Positions 6,930 through 14,567 of a stretch of DNA of 14,567 nt are shown here, in pieces (position 1 is the first letter of the stretch; the number at the start of each line of letters is the position of its first letter). The notes beneath the pieces are model-generated. The model saw only the letters and a list, made by a program, of their open reading frames with translations. It was not told the origin of the DNA and did no database searches. Made by a program: the position numbers and the translations under genes. The stretch comes from Dictyocoela muelleri (Eukaryota; Microsporidia): positions 1-14,567 of the forward strand of contig SDVU01000351.1 of the NCBI GenBank assembly GCA_016256075.1, in the 5' to 3' direction.

Positions 6930-7755
6930 GATTTAGCTAAAAAAATGATAAAAAAAAAACGTCATTTCACTCGAATGGGCGAAAAAGTGTCAGTTCGCCT
7001 AAATAGACTATTTACGGATAGCCGTTTTGGAGCTTGATTAGAAATACGCCTACAATCAAGGGGGGGGGTCTTGAATTGAAATTTTAAAAAATAAAATTAA
7101 AAAAAAAATTAATAAATTATTATTTTTTTTAATATAAATTAATTATAACAATAGAATTCCCAAATTTATTAAAATATCCATAAAAATATTTTTAAATTCG
7201 CTTCCCACTCAAAATATACCTCTCTTTATAAATACATTCAAATTCTAAATACTAAATTACATCTTTTAAGACCATTTTATTTTTATTTTAATATTAAAAT
7301 TCAAGAAAAAAACTTTTTTATATTGTGGGTATGTGTTCCATTAAGTGATACAAAATCAAAAGTGTGATTTATAAACTTATGTTGTAAACGAATTTTTAGC
7401 ACATTAATTTAAAATTTAATTTCATTATTGTGGCATTTGACAAATTATAAAATATTAAGTTTCTTATAATTAATATCTACCAAAAAGGGTAAATATAATG
7501 AAAATACGCCGAAATTTCTAATTTTTAAATTTCATCTATTGCCTAAATTGACAAAAGTTACAAAAACAGTGGTGTTTAATATTCTAAATTTATAATTTTT
7601 AAAAAAAAGTGCCGTCACATTTTACCATCTTTTTGTAGTTGATAATTTCTCAAGATTTAAAATAATTAAATCATGTCATTAAAATTCAAAATTTTTTTAT
7701 ATATTAATTTTAAATTAATATGGGTCATTAATTGAATTTTTAAAAATTGCTTTTG
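6930..7755. other. AT-rich spacer with a G-run
   Basis: No gene is recognised. A short, more GC-rich patch at about 6960-7070 contains a weak hairpin (CTTGATT at 7033-7039 against AATCAAG at 7054-7060) followed by a run of G. It lies just upstream of the MULE remnant and could be its 5' end. The rest is A/T-rich without visible structure. Confidence 0.55.
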
Positions 7756-7795
7756 TTTAGAAAGATGCCTACCATGAGGTAGGCATCTTTCTAAA
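7756..7795. repeat. Perfect 17-bp-arm hairpin
   Basis: TTTAGAAAGATGCCTAC at 7756-7772 pairs without mismatch with GTAGGCATCTTTCTAAA at 7779-7795 around the 6-base loop CATGAG. It stands alone, just beyond the end of the fossil gag segment. It could be a tiny MITE, a paired terminus left by excision, or part of the retroelement. Its function is unknown. Confidence 0.95.
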
Positions 7796-7814
7796 GAAGC
7801 CCCGCCATTTTTTG

Positions 7815-8587
7815 CCTAAATTAAGGTAAATATATTGTAAACACCATCACAACCGATTTAGGCTCGTTTCTTTCAGTTATTAAGCTCTTTTTTTTATTGT
7901 AATGTCTACACTTATGGGTACTACGAGTGTTCGATTTGTGGTAATCGCAATATTTGATTATATTTAAATCCTTATTTTCGCGTTTGTTTTTACTTTTTTT
8001 TTTATTCTTATTGTACCTGTCTCGGTGGTTGTTCTTTTGTTTGTTGTTTCCTACGCAATTCTTCCCCATTCTCTCAAAAATTTAGGTTATATTTCAATTA
8101 GTGTCTTAAGTATTGTTTCGAAGTCTCTATTAGAATGCTTGATAATTTTGAATTTCGTATTATCATCTAATCCATTATATAAGATTTATTGAATTTCAGC
8201 ATTAGATTTTGTATCATTCCAGTCCAAGAAAAGGGGAATCTTATTAACAGTTACTCTTATGTCTTCAAGGTAAGCAGATATAGTGTAATAACATTTTGAT
8301 TTATTATTGCTGCTTTGTTCTAATATTAATCCGCAGAATGATAATTATACTAGAGTTTGAGAATTTTATTTAATATTTAATCTGCAGAACTCACTTCTTC
8401 AATTTATTATTGAAGGTTAATGTCGGTTATATGAGTTAAAACTTCTAGTTGTATATCTTCAGACCACTTACAAATTCTTGAAAGTTCTTTAAAACTTTTT
8501 CTCCAGCTAATAACGTCTTGCTTGTCAATTTATATGAGAGTTTTGATCTTATGTGTTATCTCCAGCCCCGAATTTTGATTTATATAT
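7815..8587 (-). mobile_element. Fossil LTR-retroelement gag segment (Ty3/gypsy-like), distal part
   Basis: Minus-strand translation shows blocks typical of retrotransposon Gag. A capsid-like helix (WRKSFKELSRICKWSEDIQ) occurs around 8430-8500. Further downstream, a basic Lys/Asn-rich stretch is followed by a zinc-knuckle-like KYCDYHKSNTRSTHKC motif at about 7900-7950, resembling the knuckle seen near the end of Gag in many Ty3/gypsy elements. The family call rests on these short motifs. The copy is an old, broken fossil with several breaks. No protease, reverse transcriptase or integrase region and no LTR pair was seen in the window. The upstream part of the same gag lies beyond the compound fold-back, from 10206. 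Confidence 0.65.
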
Positions 8588-8596
8588 TCGAAGCTG
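8588..8596. repeat. Target-site duplication, left copy (9 bp)
   Basis: TCGAAGCTG lies immediately left of the compound fold-back (one extra G at 8597) and is repeated exactly at 10197-10205. Both copies lie in gag sequence. Confidence 0.85.
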
Positions 8597-8609
8597 GGTT
8601 CTCCAATGA

Positions 8610-8913
8610 CTTAGAGTCCCACCTCAGATTTAAAAATCTTAATTATAAGAGCAAGAGTATGTTTCTTATTTCAAATAAGCGTAAAATGATAAGATAAATC
8701 TAAATATATAATTACTATTATAAACCCAAAGATATATAGACGTTTACCTAATTTGATGCGAAGCACCAAATTATGTAAACGTATATATATCTTGGATTTT
8801 TAATAGTAATTATATATTTAGATTTATCTTATCATTTTACGCTTATTTGAAATAAGTAACATACTCTATGCTCTTACCAATTAAGATTTTTAAATCTGAG
8901 GTGGGACTCTAAG
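8610..8913. repeat. Hairpin A of the compound element
   Basis: Arms of about 150 bp start CTTAGAGTCCCACCTCAGAT and end in the exact inverse ATCTGAGGTGGGACTCTAAG. The symmetry centre is TGCGAAGCA at 8757-8765. The arms appear about 95% identical by eye. Partner of A' at 9884-10184. Confidence 0.95.
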
Positions 8914-8963
8914 GCGGATCATAAGTTACTTTTATGCTTAAGGAAAAAAATGGTAAAATCTAA

Positions 8964-9233
8964 CTCTAAAAGTACCATTAATTTTTAGGGGGGGGGCGAA
9001 ATTAGAAGAAAAATAGATATGCCAAATTCTATGCTGATAAATAATTTCAAATTACATTCTTAAAATTGATCAATAATTATACTTTTACTAAAGTTGGTTT
9101 TGCCAAATTTAGTAAAAATATAATTATTGATCAATTTTAAGATTGTAATTTGAAAATATTTATCAGCATAGAATTTGTCACATCTATTATTCTTCTGTTT
9201 CGGTTCCCCTCAAAATTACTGGTACCTTTAGAA
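8964..9233. repeat. Hairpin B of the compound element
   Basis: Arms of about 125 bp include CAAATTCTATGCTGATAAAT and its inverse ATTTATCAGCATAGAATTTG, and AATTGATCAATAATTATA against TATAATTATTGATCAATT. The centre is near 9098 (GTTGGTTTTGCCAA). Between A and B lies a short spacer (GCGGATCATAAGTTAC) that reappears inverted between B' and A'. Confidence 0.95.
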
Positions 9234-9236
9234 GGC

Positions 9237-9562
9237 CTAATTACTAGACAAATTTCTTTTCAAATAATATAATTATTTGGTTTTATGGTTAGTATAGACA
9301 ATTCTAAAGAAAAACGTTTTTGATTCTAAATTTTATTATACATATATGCTTTGCTTTATGAAATTATTTTATCATTTATAAATAATACCTCATTTAGTAA
9401 CATTCATTTTAAAAGTATTATAAAAAATAAAAAAAATATCATAAGTAGAAGCATATATGTATAATAAAATTTAGAATTAAGAATGTTTTCCTAAATAATT
9501 GTCTACACTAACCCTAAAACCAAATAATTATATTATTTGAAAAGAAATTTGTCTAGTAATTA
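9237..9562. repeat. Central hairpin C of the compound element
   Basis: The arms (9237-9353 and 9440-9562) pair, for example AAATTTCTTTTCAAATAATA with TATTATTTGAAAAGAAATTT, at roughly 88% identity by eye. They enclose a non-palindromic loop of about 85 bp, the only single-copy sequence at the core. This is the axis of symmetry of the whole element. Confidence 0.9.
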
Positions 9563-9566
9563 ATCC

Positions 9567-9833
9567 TTATAAAGGTACCAGTAATTTTGAGGGGTGACAA
9601 ACTAGAAGAATAATAGATGTGACAAATTCTATGCTGATAAATGATTTCAAATTACATTCTTAAAATTGTTCAATAATTATATTTTTACTAAATTTGGCAA
9701 GCCAAATTATGTAAAAGTATATTTATTGATCAATTTTAAGAATGTAATTTGAAATTATTTATCAGCGTAGAATTTGTCACATCTATTATTCTTCTAGTTT
9801 CGTTCCACCTCAAAATTAATGGTAACTTTAGAG
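9567..9833. repeat. Hairpin B' of the compound element
   Basis: Same arm sequence as B (CAAATTCTATGCTGATAAAT and its near inverse), centred at TTGGCAAGCCAA near 9700. It is the mirror image of B across the axis of the element. Confidence 0.95.
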
Positions 9834-9883
9834 TTAGATTTTACTATTTTTTTCTTTAAGCATAAAATGAACTTATGATCCGC

Positions 9884-10184
9884 CTTAGAGCACCCCTCCG
9901 ATTTTAAAATCTTAATTGGTAAGAGATAGAGTATGTTTCTTATTTCAAATAATTGTAAAATGATAAGATAAATCTAAATATATAGTTACTATTAAAAATC
10001 CAAAGATATATAGACGTTTACATAATTTGGTGCTTCGCATCAAATTAGGTAAACGTCATATATCTTTGCTTTTTAATAGTAATTATATATTTAGATTTAT
10101 CTCATCATTTTACGCTTATTTGAAATAAAAACATACACTAGGCTCTTACCAATTAAGATTTTAAAATCGGGGGGAAGCTCTAAG
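9884..10184. repeat. Hairpin A' of the compound element
   Basis: Same arm sequence as A, starting CTTAGAGCACCCCTCCGATT, centred at TGCTTCGCA (10031-10039), the inverse of the tip of A. The outer end leads into the right terminal repeat and the target duplication. Confidence 0.95.
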
Positions 10185-10196
10185 TCGTTGGAGAAC

Positions 10197-10205
10197 TCGA
10201 AGCTG
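10197..10205. repeat. Target-site duplication, right copy (9 bp)
   Basis: TCGAAGCTG is identical to 8588-8596 and directly abuts the right terminal repeat of the compound fold-back. Confidence 0.85.
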
Positions 10206-10384
10206 ACAGTGTAGAACCGCGGGTCATTCCTTATCATTCTTTGCATTTCAAATTGTCTTTTTCTCATTTCGTTTTCGATATGTTCAAAGGTCTTCATGCT
10301 CATTGAGCTCAAGTTGGAGTAATCTTCGAAAACTAAATAATTTGATAAAAGAGACTTTATTGATTTTTCATATCTAGGACGCAT
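10206..10384 (-). mobile_element. Fossil LTR-retroelement gag segment, start-proximal part
   Basis: A minus-strand frame opens at 10384 (MRPRYEKSIKSLL) and has a charged helical stretch (FEHIENEMRKRQFEMQRM) of the kind found before the capsid region of Ty3/gypsy-like Gag. It runs up to the right target-site duplication. Beyond that, reading continues into the inserted fold-back and is not gag. Position, strand and the shared target duplication tie it to the segment at 7815-8587. The assignment to Gag depends on this link and is moderately sure. It belongs to the same broken, old fossil. Confidence 0.55.
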
Positions 10385-10402
10385 GGGTGTTGAACATCCA
10401 TG
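10382..10402. repeat. 10-bp-arm palindrome over the gag start
   Basis: CATGGGTGTT and AACATCCATG surround a single G and pair with one mismatch. The left arm begins at the fossil gag start codon. Confidence 0.7.
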
Positions 10403-10760
10403 GATTTATAGTTTTAAAAAATCACTGATTTTCCTTGACACGTTTTCCCTCTTTTTTTACTAACTACTTTGATAATTTTTTTTCATCATCACAATTTATG
10501 ATTATTTTATTTTTCACAATTTGATCAATTTATAAATAATTCGTAAAACTTTCATACCATCATTTTCGCTTAATATTGTAACAACTACCAGAGGTGATAC
10601 AATATTTATACAAGAAACGATAAATTTATACTTTCAGTGTAACCCAAAAAATTAAAATTAAAATTTTTAGTTATTAAAAATAAAAATTTCAAAACGCTAA
10701 TTATGCCTTTGGGGCCGTTAAATGTTGCATTTTTAATCTATCATGTAATTGATTCATTAA
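10403..10760. other. AT-rich stretch upstream of the fossil gag
   Basis: This is where an LTR and primer-binding site of the retroelement would be expected. I see no matching LTR copy on the other side and no convincing primer-binding site. A CTTTGGGGCCGTTAAATG word near 10705 is GC-rich for the region but unexplained. Confidence 0.5.
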
Positions 10761-11763
10761 TGAATTGGAAGTAAGGATTATCAAAAATTTTCCCACGCAT
10801 GAATTTCATCAAGCGGTCACGTATAGAGTTGGCTGACGTTTCTAATTATTTAATAGATTTTTTTTCACCATATTTTTGATCGACTAAATTGGCCGCTCAG
10901 TGAGAAGAATATATACAATGAAGACACCTAGAGAACTTATGCTAATTTATAACAATTTACATCATGGATTAATACCAGATTTTGTTTTTTTTACTTTTCT
11001 AAAGACGGAAATTATAGATAAATGCTTTAGATTTAAATATGTTTCAAATTATTTTTATATCGACCACAATGAAGGATTAAAAAAAATATTTTTGCGTATT
11101 TGAAAATTAAGAAAAAAATATAAAATAGGTGAAAGACATTTGCTGATCATATATGTATGAATAAATTAAAAAACCTTACTGATGATGAATTCGTGGAAAT
11201 TTTTTCTAAAAGATTTCATTTTTTTTTCAAAAATAATGCAAAGTTTGCAATTAAAAAACCATACATTTTATCGAATTATAAAAAATCAATTCAATCGTGA
11301 TTGAGAATTTCATCGGAAAATGTGTGTGATACGACAGATTTTAGTAATACTCAGTCAATAATTTTAAGTATAAATGTGTTTTGCTTTTATTGATTGTTTC
11401 AACAAATTTGCATTTGTTTTCCAGATTAAAGAAAAAAAATGAAAATACCAATAGTTAAAATTTTACAAGATATTTTCTACACGTAAAAGCCTTTGTCTAA
11501 TTTACATACAGACAATAGTCGATAATTCTGTAATAAAGAGGTTTAAATTTTAGTGGATGATTTTGAATCAGTATAATTAATAGAAGGCTTAGACATTTCC
11601 AAATCATGGAACTAATAGATATTTTTTTTCGAACATTTAAAGAAATATTAAGAATGTCGATGAGTAAGGACAGTGTTTTTGCATTTAAAATTTTAAAGAA
11701 ATGCTTTATCGATTTAATAACACAATCCTCGAGTCAACAAATAAAAAACATTCAATGTTTTTA
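10760..11763 (+). pseudogene. Possible decayed or intron-split gene, unrecognised
   Basis: Several short plus-strand open stretches have protein-like texture although stops separate them: 10795-10880 (MNFIKRSRIELADVSNYLID...), 10900-11103 (MKTPRELMLIYNNLHHGL...), 11157-11300 (MNKLKNLTDDEFVEIFSKRF...) and about 11606-11763 (MELIDIFFRTFKEILRMSMS...). They share one strand and lie in order. GT...AG pairs exist, for example a 33-base GTATTT...AAATAG near 11095-11127, but no set of introns gives one clear reading. Either a decayed gene or transposon, or a host gene with very short introns, is possible. No domain was recognised. Confidence 0.3.
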
Positions 11764-11821
11764 GGGTGTTCTATATAATTAACAAAGCAGTTTAACCGGA
11801 TTACACTCGGCTTTTCTACCC

Positions 11822-12105
11822 CCTAAAAATAAAAAATCGCTATTCATGAGAGAAGAAATAATGATTTTTTATTTGAAATAAGCTCCATTTGTCTATATAA
11901 AGACAACTATTAGAATATTATGATGTATGAATGAATATACATGAGTTTCCAAAAATGTTCGTTTCACGAAAATTTCTGAAAACTCCATATATTCGTGCAT
12001 ACATGTTAATATTTTCAAATTTGTCTTTATATCAACAAAAAGAGCTTATTTCAAATAAAAAGAATGTCCTTTTCTCTCATGAATAGCGATTTTCTATTTT
12101 TTAGG
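11822..12105. repeat. Fold-back (MITE-like) element, 284 bp
   Basis: The left arm CCTAAAAATAAAAAATCGCT, followed by ATTCATGAGAGA, is matched at the right end by its inverse TCTCTCATGAATAGCGATTT. Pairing continues through TTATTTGAAATAAGCTC and TATAAAGACA almost to the centre near 11963. The arms are about 130 bp at roughly 80-85% identity by eye, so it is nearly a full palindrome. Ends read CCTAAAAA. No certain target duplication was found. Weak similarity may extend to about 11808 and 12126. Confidence 0.85.
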
Positions 12106-12252
12106 AGATTGGGTCTCAAAAACCGAAAAACAACTTTACATAATCCAAAAAAAAAACGTCATTTATACCAGTGGTTCTCAATATTTTGTCTAAAAAACAT
12201 TTTTTTACCCTCTTTAATATCTCAGGGCCTCTTTTTGTGTAATAATAATTTA

Positions 12253-12330
12253 TTTTTTTTAGGGAATTAATAAATTGAAAATTTAAATTAATTTTTTTTA
12301 AAGAATTAATAAATTGAAAATTTAAAGTTA
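12253..12330. repeat. Tandem duplication of about 39 bp in the hAT 3' region
   Basis: AGGGAATTAATAAATTGAAA is followed about 39 bases later by AAAGAATTAATAAATTGAAA, each after a run of T and continuing AATTTAAA. Two copies with few differences lie between the transposase stop and the left terminal repeat. Confidence 0.9.
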
Positions 12331-12343
12331 TATTTTATTTTTT

Positions 12344-14108
12344 TCAGTGAGAACCTCGTGGTTTATGTTTTAAAATAATCTTTTTTAGATTAGGTTCTAT
12401 TTTTGATAAACCTAATCTAATATCACCCCATTTTTGTGAGATCAAGCCTGTTTCTTTTATGAGTGATTAAATCATTAACACGACTAAATCCATTCTCTAC
12501 TAAATATGAGCTTGGAAAAGCGATATAAAATAACTTTGCCTCTTCCCAAAGAAGCGGATATTTTTCAGTCATCTTATTTTTGAACCAAAAATTATATTTT
12601 TCGTTTTCAAAACACATTTTTGCCGTCAAATCATTTTGCAAGTCAATAAGGGTCACTTGTAATAAAACATCAACGTTTTCAACATTAAAGGTGAATGGAT
12701 CGATTATCCATTTCGGTATAACTAAGTTCAACAAATCGTCAAATCTCAGTTTCATGTCAACACGAAGCTGTTCTAGGTGTTCTAAATAATTTTGGATATT
12801 AATCGAACTTAATTCATTACTAATGGAATTTAAGGAATTAAACTGATTAAAATTATGACGACGGATATTTATAGAATAAACTTCAATCTTTCTGATGAAC
12901 CCTGAAATAATTTCTTGTGATAAAAGTAAATTACATTTTGTATTTTGAAGTTGCTTGTTTAATATATTAAGCTTTTCAAATATATCATTGAGATAAAACA
13001 CATCTGATCTTATATTTGTTAAAGATGTTTTCATTTCCGTATCTTTTAGAAAAGAGACTACAGTAGTCCACAAAGAAACTATACGTGCAAGACAGTTGCC
13101 TTTTGACAACCAACGTACCTCTGTATGTAAAAGCAATCGCACATAATCATCATTATTGGTTTCACAGAGTTGACTAAAAATACTGCTATTTAATGAATTT
13201 GACTTAATAAAATTTATAACCTTTATAACAACATTTAAAGAGGAATTTAAACTTTCAGACAACTTTTTTGAAACTAAATGCTGTCTGTGAATTATACAAT
13301 GAACACTAAAAATATTTGGCACAATTTTTTTAAATATGCTAAAAAGCCTTTATATCTACCTGTCATCGAAGCTGCCCCATCTGTTGCACATGAAAGAATA
13401 TTTTCAAGTGGTAAATTATGTTCATCAAAGTAATTTTCAACTTCTAAAAAAATACTCACTCCTTTGCTATCTGTTTTTAAGTTTCTCACAAATAACATTT
13501 CTTCTTTTAATGTATTTTCATGTAAATACCTCACATAAGCTATCAATATTGCAGAATTATCGAGAATTGTCGTTTCGTCCAGTTGTAAAGCAAACTTTAC
13601 GTTTCTCAAGTGTGAAATGAGTTCCTCTTCAATATAATCTGCCATTTCATCAATACGTCGAGATACAGATGAATTGCTTAAAGGAATCGAGTCTAAAATG
13701 TTTTCAGAATCAAGATTTGTACAATTTCTTATTAATACTTTAAGAGCAGGTAAAATTAGATTTTCACCAATTGTATGTGGCTTTCCATTTTTTGCTATTA
13801 GTTTAGAGATTTCAAAAGATGCAATAAGACCGCTTTCTTTTCTAGAACCGGCGTTTGAAAAGATTTTATTAATAGTTAGCCTTGACTCAAATCTCATTTT
13901 TAATGTTTCAAAATGCTTAATGTCTTTTGCGCTTTCTTTCTCGGCAAAGTTTCAAGATGTTTTTCAGTTTGGAAAAACGCATGCTTTCATTTGATAATGT
14001 AGTTAAACATATTAAACACATTGGTAGATTAGGGTTCTGTGGGGACACAATAAATCCAAATGTGAGATATTCTTTTGAATATTTTCTATTTCTTTTTTCT
14101 TGAATCAT
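12344..14108 (-). pseudogene. hAT transposase (BED finger, ZBED5/SCAND3-like), frameshifted
   Basis: From the likely ATG at 14108 the protein begins with a BED-type finger block: RKYSKEYLTFGF, then CLIC as the Cys pair, then SKLKN. Around 13940-13975 the frame changes, apparently twice, and the His side of the finger (KHLET) is split off. The segment 13897-13292 holds the first catalytic Asp in QLDETT (residue 107 of that frame) and the second in ATDGAASMTG (residue 173). Near 13300-13320 the frame shifts into the 13322-12423 segment, with HCIIHRQHL, the RWLS motif (HTEVRWLSKGNCLARI) and the C-terminal hAT dimerisation block with LVENGFSRVNDL and KKRNRL-like HKRNRLDL. A last shift near 12425-12432 precedes GDIRLGLSKIEPNL...HKPRGSH and a stop at 12344-12346, a typical ending for this family. 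Total length is close to that of known ZBED5-type transposases. Confidence 0.88.
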
Positions 14109-14111
14109 ATA

Positions 14112-14180
14112 GGGGTTAAAAAAATCAAAATAAATAAAAAAAATCAAAAAAAAATCAAAAAAAAATTAAAAAAATGTAAA
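14112..14180. repeat. A-rich low-complexity tract
   Basis: Repeated AAAAATCAAAAAAA-like words lie upstream of the hAT transposase start. The first codons of an extended reading frame here are composition-driven, which is why the start at 14108 was preferred. Confidence 0.75.
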
Positions 14181-14277
14181 TGAATAATAATTATAAAAAA
14201 TATGAAAAAAATATTTTTAAAATATAGATGAGTTTTTATTAAAAACATTAAACTTAAAATTTAGTTGAAATATATCT

Positions 14278-14305
14278 TAAAACACCAAAACACCAAATCA
14301 CCAAA
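14278..14305. repeat. Short tandem repeat, unit of about 8 bp
   Basis: Three imperfect units of (A)AAACACC/AAATCACC follow one another in the 5' flank of the hAT transposase. They may be a subterminal transposase-binding repeat or a simple slippage product. Confidence 0.6.
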
Positions 14306-14567
14306 TTCATCATATTTTTCACAAATACACTCTAAAATATTTTTTTCATTATTTATATCAAAATATTCATGTAATAACTTTTTCGAAACTCGCCCATATA
14401 AGCGGGTTGCGAACTATGTCTAATATCATATAAAAATCCTTGATATAGAAAAATTTATAGGCGCTTACACGGGTTAGGAACTGATGAAAAATTGAGGATA
14501 TAAAAAATTAAAAAAACGTAGGATATCTAAAATTTTATGTTAATTTATTTTCTTGGAACATTTTTTT

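Larger units (their letters stand above)
8598..10196. mobile_element. Compound nested fold-back element, about 1.6 kb, inserted in the fossil gag
   Basis: The ends are inverted repeats (left GTTCTCCAATGACTTAGAG; right, read inward on the minus strand, GTTCTCCAACGACTTAGAG) and are flanked by the exact 9-bp direct repeat TCGAAGCTG. The whole element is one large palindrome centred near 9400, with arms of about 750 bp. Each arm is itself made of palindromes, giving five hairpins in mirror order: A (8610-8913), B (8964-9233), C (9237-9562), B' (9567-9833), A' (9884-10184). The outer arm sequence is thus present four times, the second four times and the central one twice. No protein is encoded. 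A 9-bp duplication fits Mutator-like and Foldback-type elements. I do not recognise the family. Confidence 0.85.
12169..14416 (-). mobile_element. hAT DNA transposon (ZBED5/SCAND3-type), nearly complete
   Basis: The left edge CAGTGGTTCTCAATATTTTG is the classic hAT terminal repeat start of animal Charlie/ZBED-like elements, followed by the usual CCCT...GGGCC-like subterminal words. The right edge is probably at 14402-14416 (GGTTGCGAACTATG), which resembles the inverse GGTTGAGAACCACTG with a few changes. A second, poorer candidate (GGGTTAGGAACTGATG) lies at about 14478-14493. No clear 8-bp target duplication was found, so the right limit is tentative. The body encodes one transposase on the minus strand, broken by small frame changes but with most of its length kept. 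It is therefore younger than the MULE remnant at 6235-6921. Confidence 0.8.

Noticed and set aside
7756-7795. Bacterial-type rho-independent terminator
   Set aside because: The tRNA structure, poly(A) signal and elements are eukaryotic, and no gene ends there with a following T-run.
8590-8606. The compound element as a hAT element because GGTTCTCCAA resembles the hAT start CAGTGGTTCTCAA
   Set aside because: The right end lacks the CAGT part, the extra C is in both ends, and the flanking duplication is 9 bp rather than 8.
8598-10196. CRISPR-like or tandem repeat array
   Set aside because: The repeats are inverted, of unequal length and mirror-ordered, with no regular spacer.
8598-10196. Assembly artefact (read folded back on itself)
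   Set aside because: The arms differ at many positions and the structure is bounded by an exact 9-bp target duplication. Long reads should still be checked.
10097-10205. C-terminal extension of the gag-like frame into the fold-back
   Set aside because: It lies entirely in the inserted palindrome and is a chance open frame.
10403-10760. LTR of the fossil retroelement
   Set aside because: No second copy, no clear TG...CA ends and no primer-binding site could be found.
12064-12270. Plus-strand open frame of 68 codons
   Set aside because: It runs from a fold-back arm into the hAT terminal repeat, so it is a chance frame.
12580-13994. Plus-strand frames opposite the hAT transposase
   Set aside because: They are antisense shadows of a clearly recognised minus-strand transposase.

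Overview
This is a very AT-rich, gene-poor eukaryotic window dominated by decayed mobile DNA. The only confident host RNA gene is a tRNA-His(GTG) on the minus strand. The only convincing intact host-like protein gene is a 171-residue tail-anchored membrane protein, also on the minus strand, whose poly(A) signal overlaps its stop codon. A FLYWCH-type Mutator-like (MULE) transposase, a BED-finger hAT transposase of the ZBED5/SCAND3 type, and strong AT bias suggest a metazoan or metazoan parasite with a compact, AT-rich genome. A myxozoan would fit. This is inference: no marker gene in the window settles the taxon.

Layout, left to right. At 1-77 lies a tRNA-like sequence with good A and B boxes but a failed fold, abutting the 3' end of a MULE (about 80-1490, minus strand) whose transposase is split by frame changes and one stop. 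From 1490 to 2370 only AT-rich DNA is seen. From 2374 to 3586 there is a probable hAT-like element. Inside it are a 664-bp unit bounded by CCGGCGTTTCGCCACT repeats, a fold-back element (3083-3309) and a 61-bp direct repeat flanking the unit. The tRNA-His is at 3715-3787 and the tail-anchored protein at 4432-4947. A second 664-bp unit, bounded by TTCTAGCGTAA repeats and holding its own fold-back, spans 5540-6203. A second, older MULE remnant spans about 6235-6921. A perfect 17-bp hairpin sits at 7756-7795.

From 7815 to 10384 lies the gag part of a fossil Ty3/gypsy-like LTR element on the minus strand. It is interrupted by a remarkable 1.6-kb compound fold-back element (about 8598-10196) with a 9-bp target-site duplication. 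This element is a palindrome made of palindromes: five consecutive hairpins in the order A-B-C-B'-A', all symmetric about one centre near 9400. The rest of the window holds weak plus-strand coding texture (10760-11770), another fold-back (11822-12105), and a nearly complete but frameshifted hAT transposon (12169 to about 14416, minus strand).

The genes do not form a working pathway. The window is best read as a layered record of DNA-transposon insertions. The standout is the nested palindromic element with identifiable ends and target duplication; I do not recognise it as a described family.
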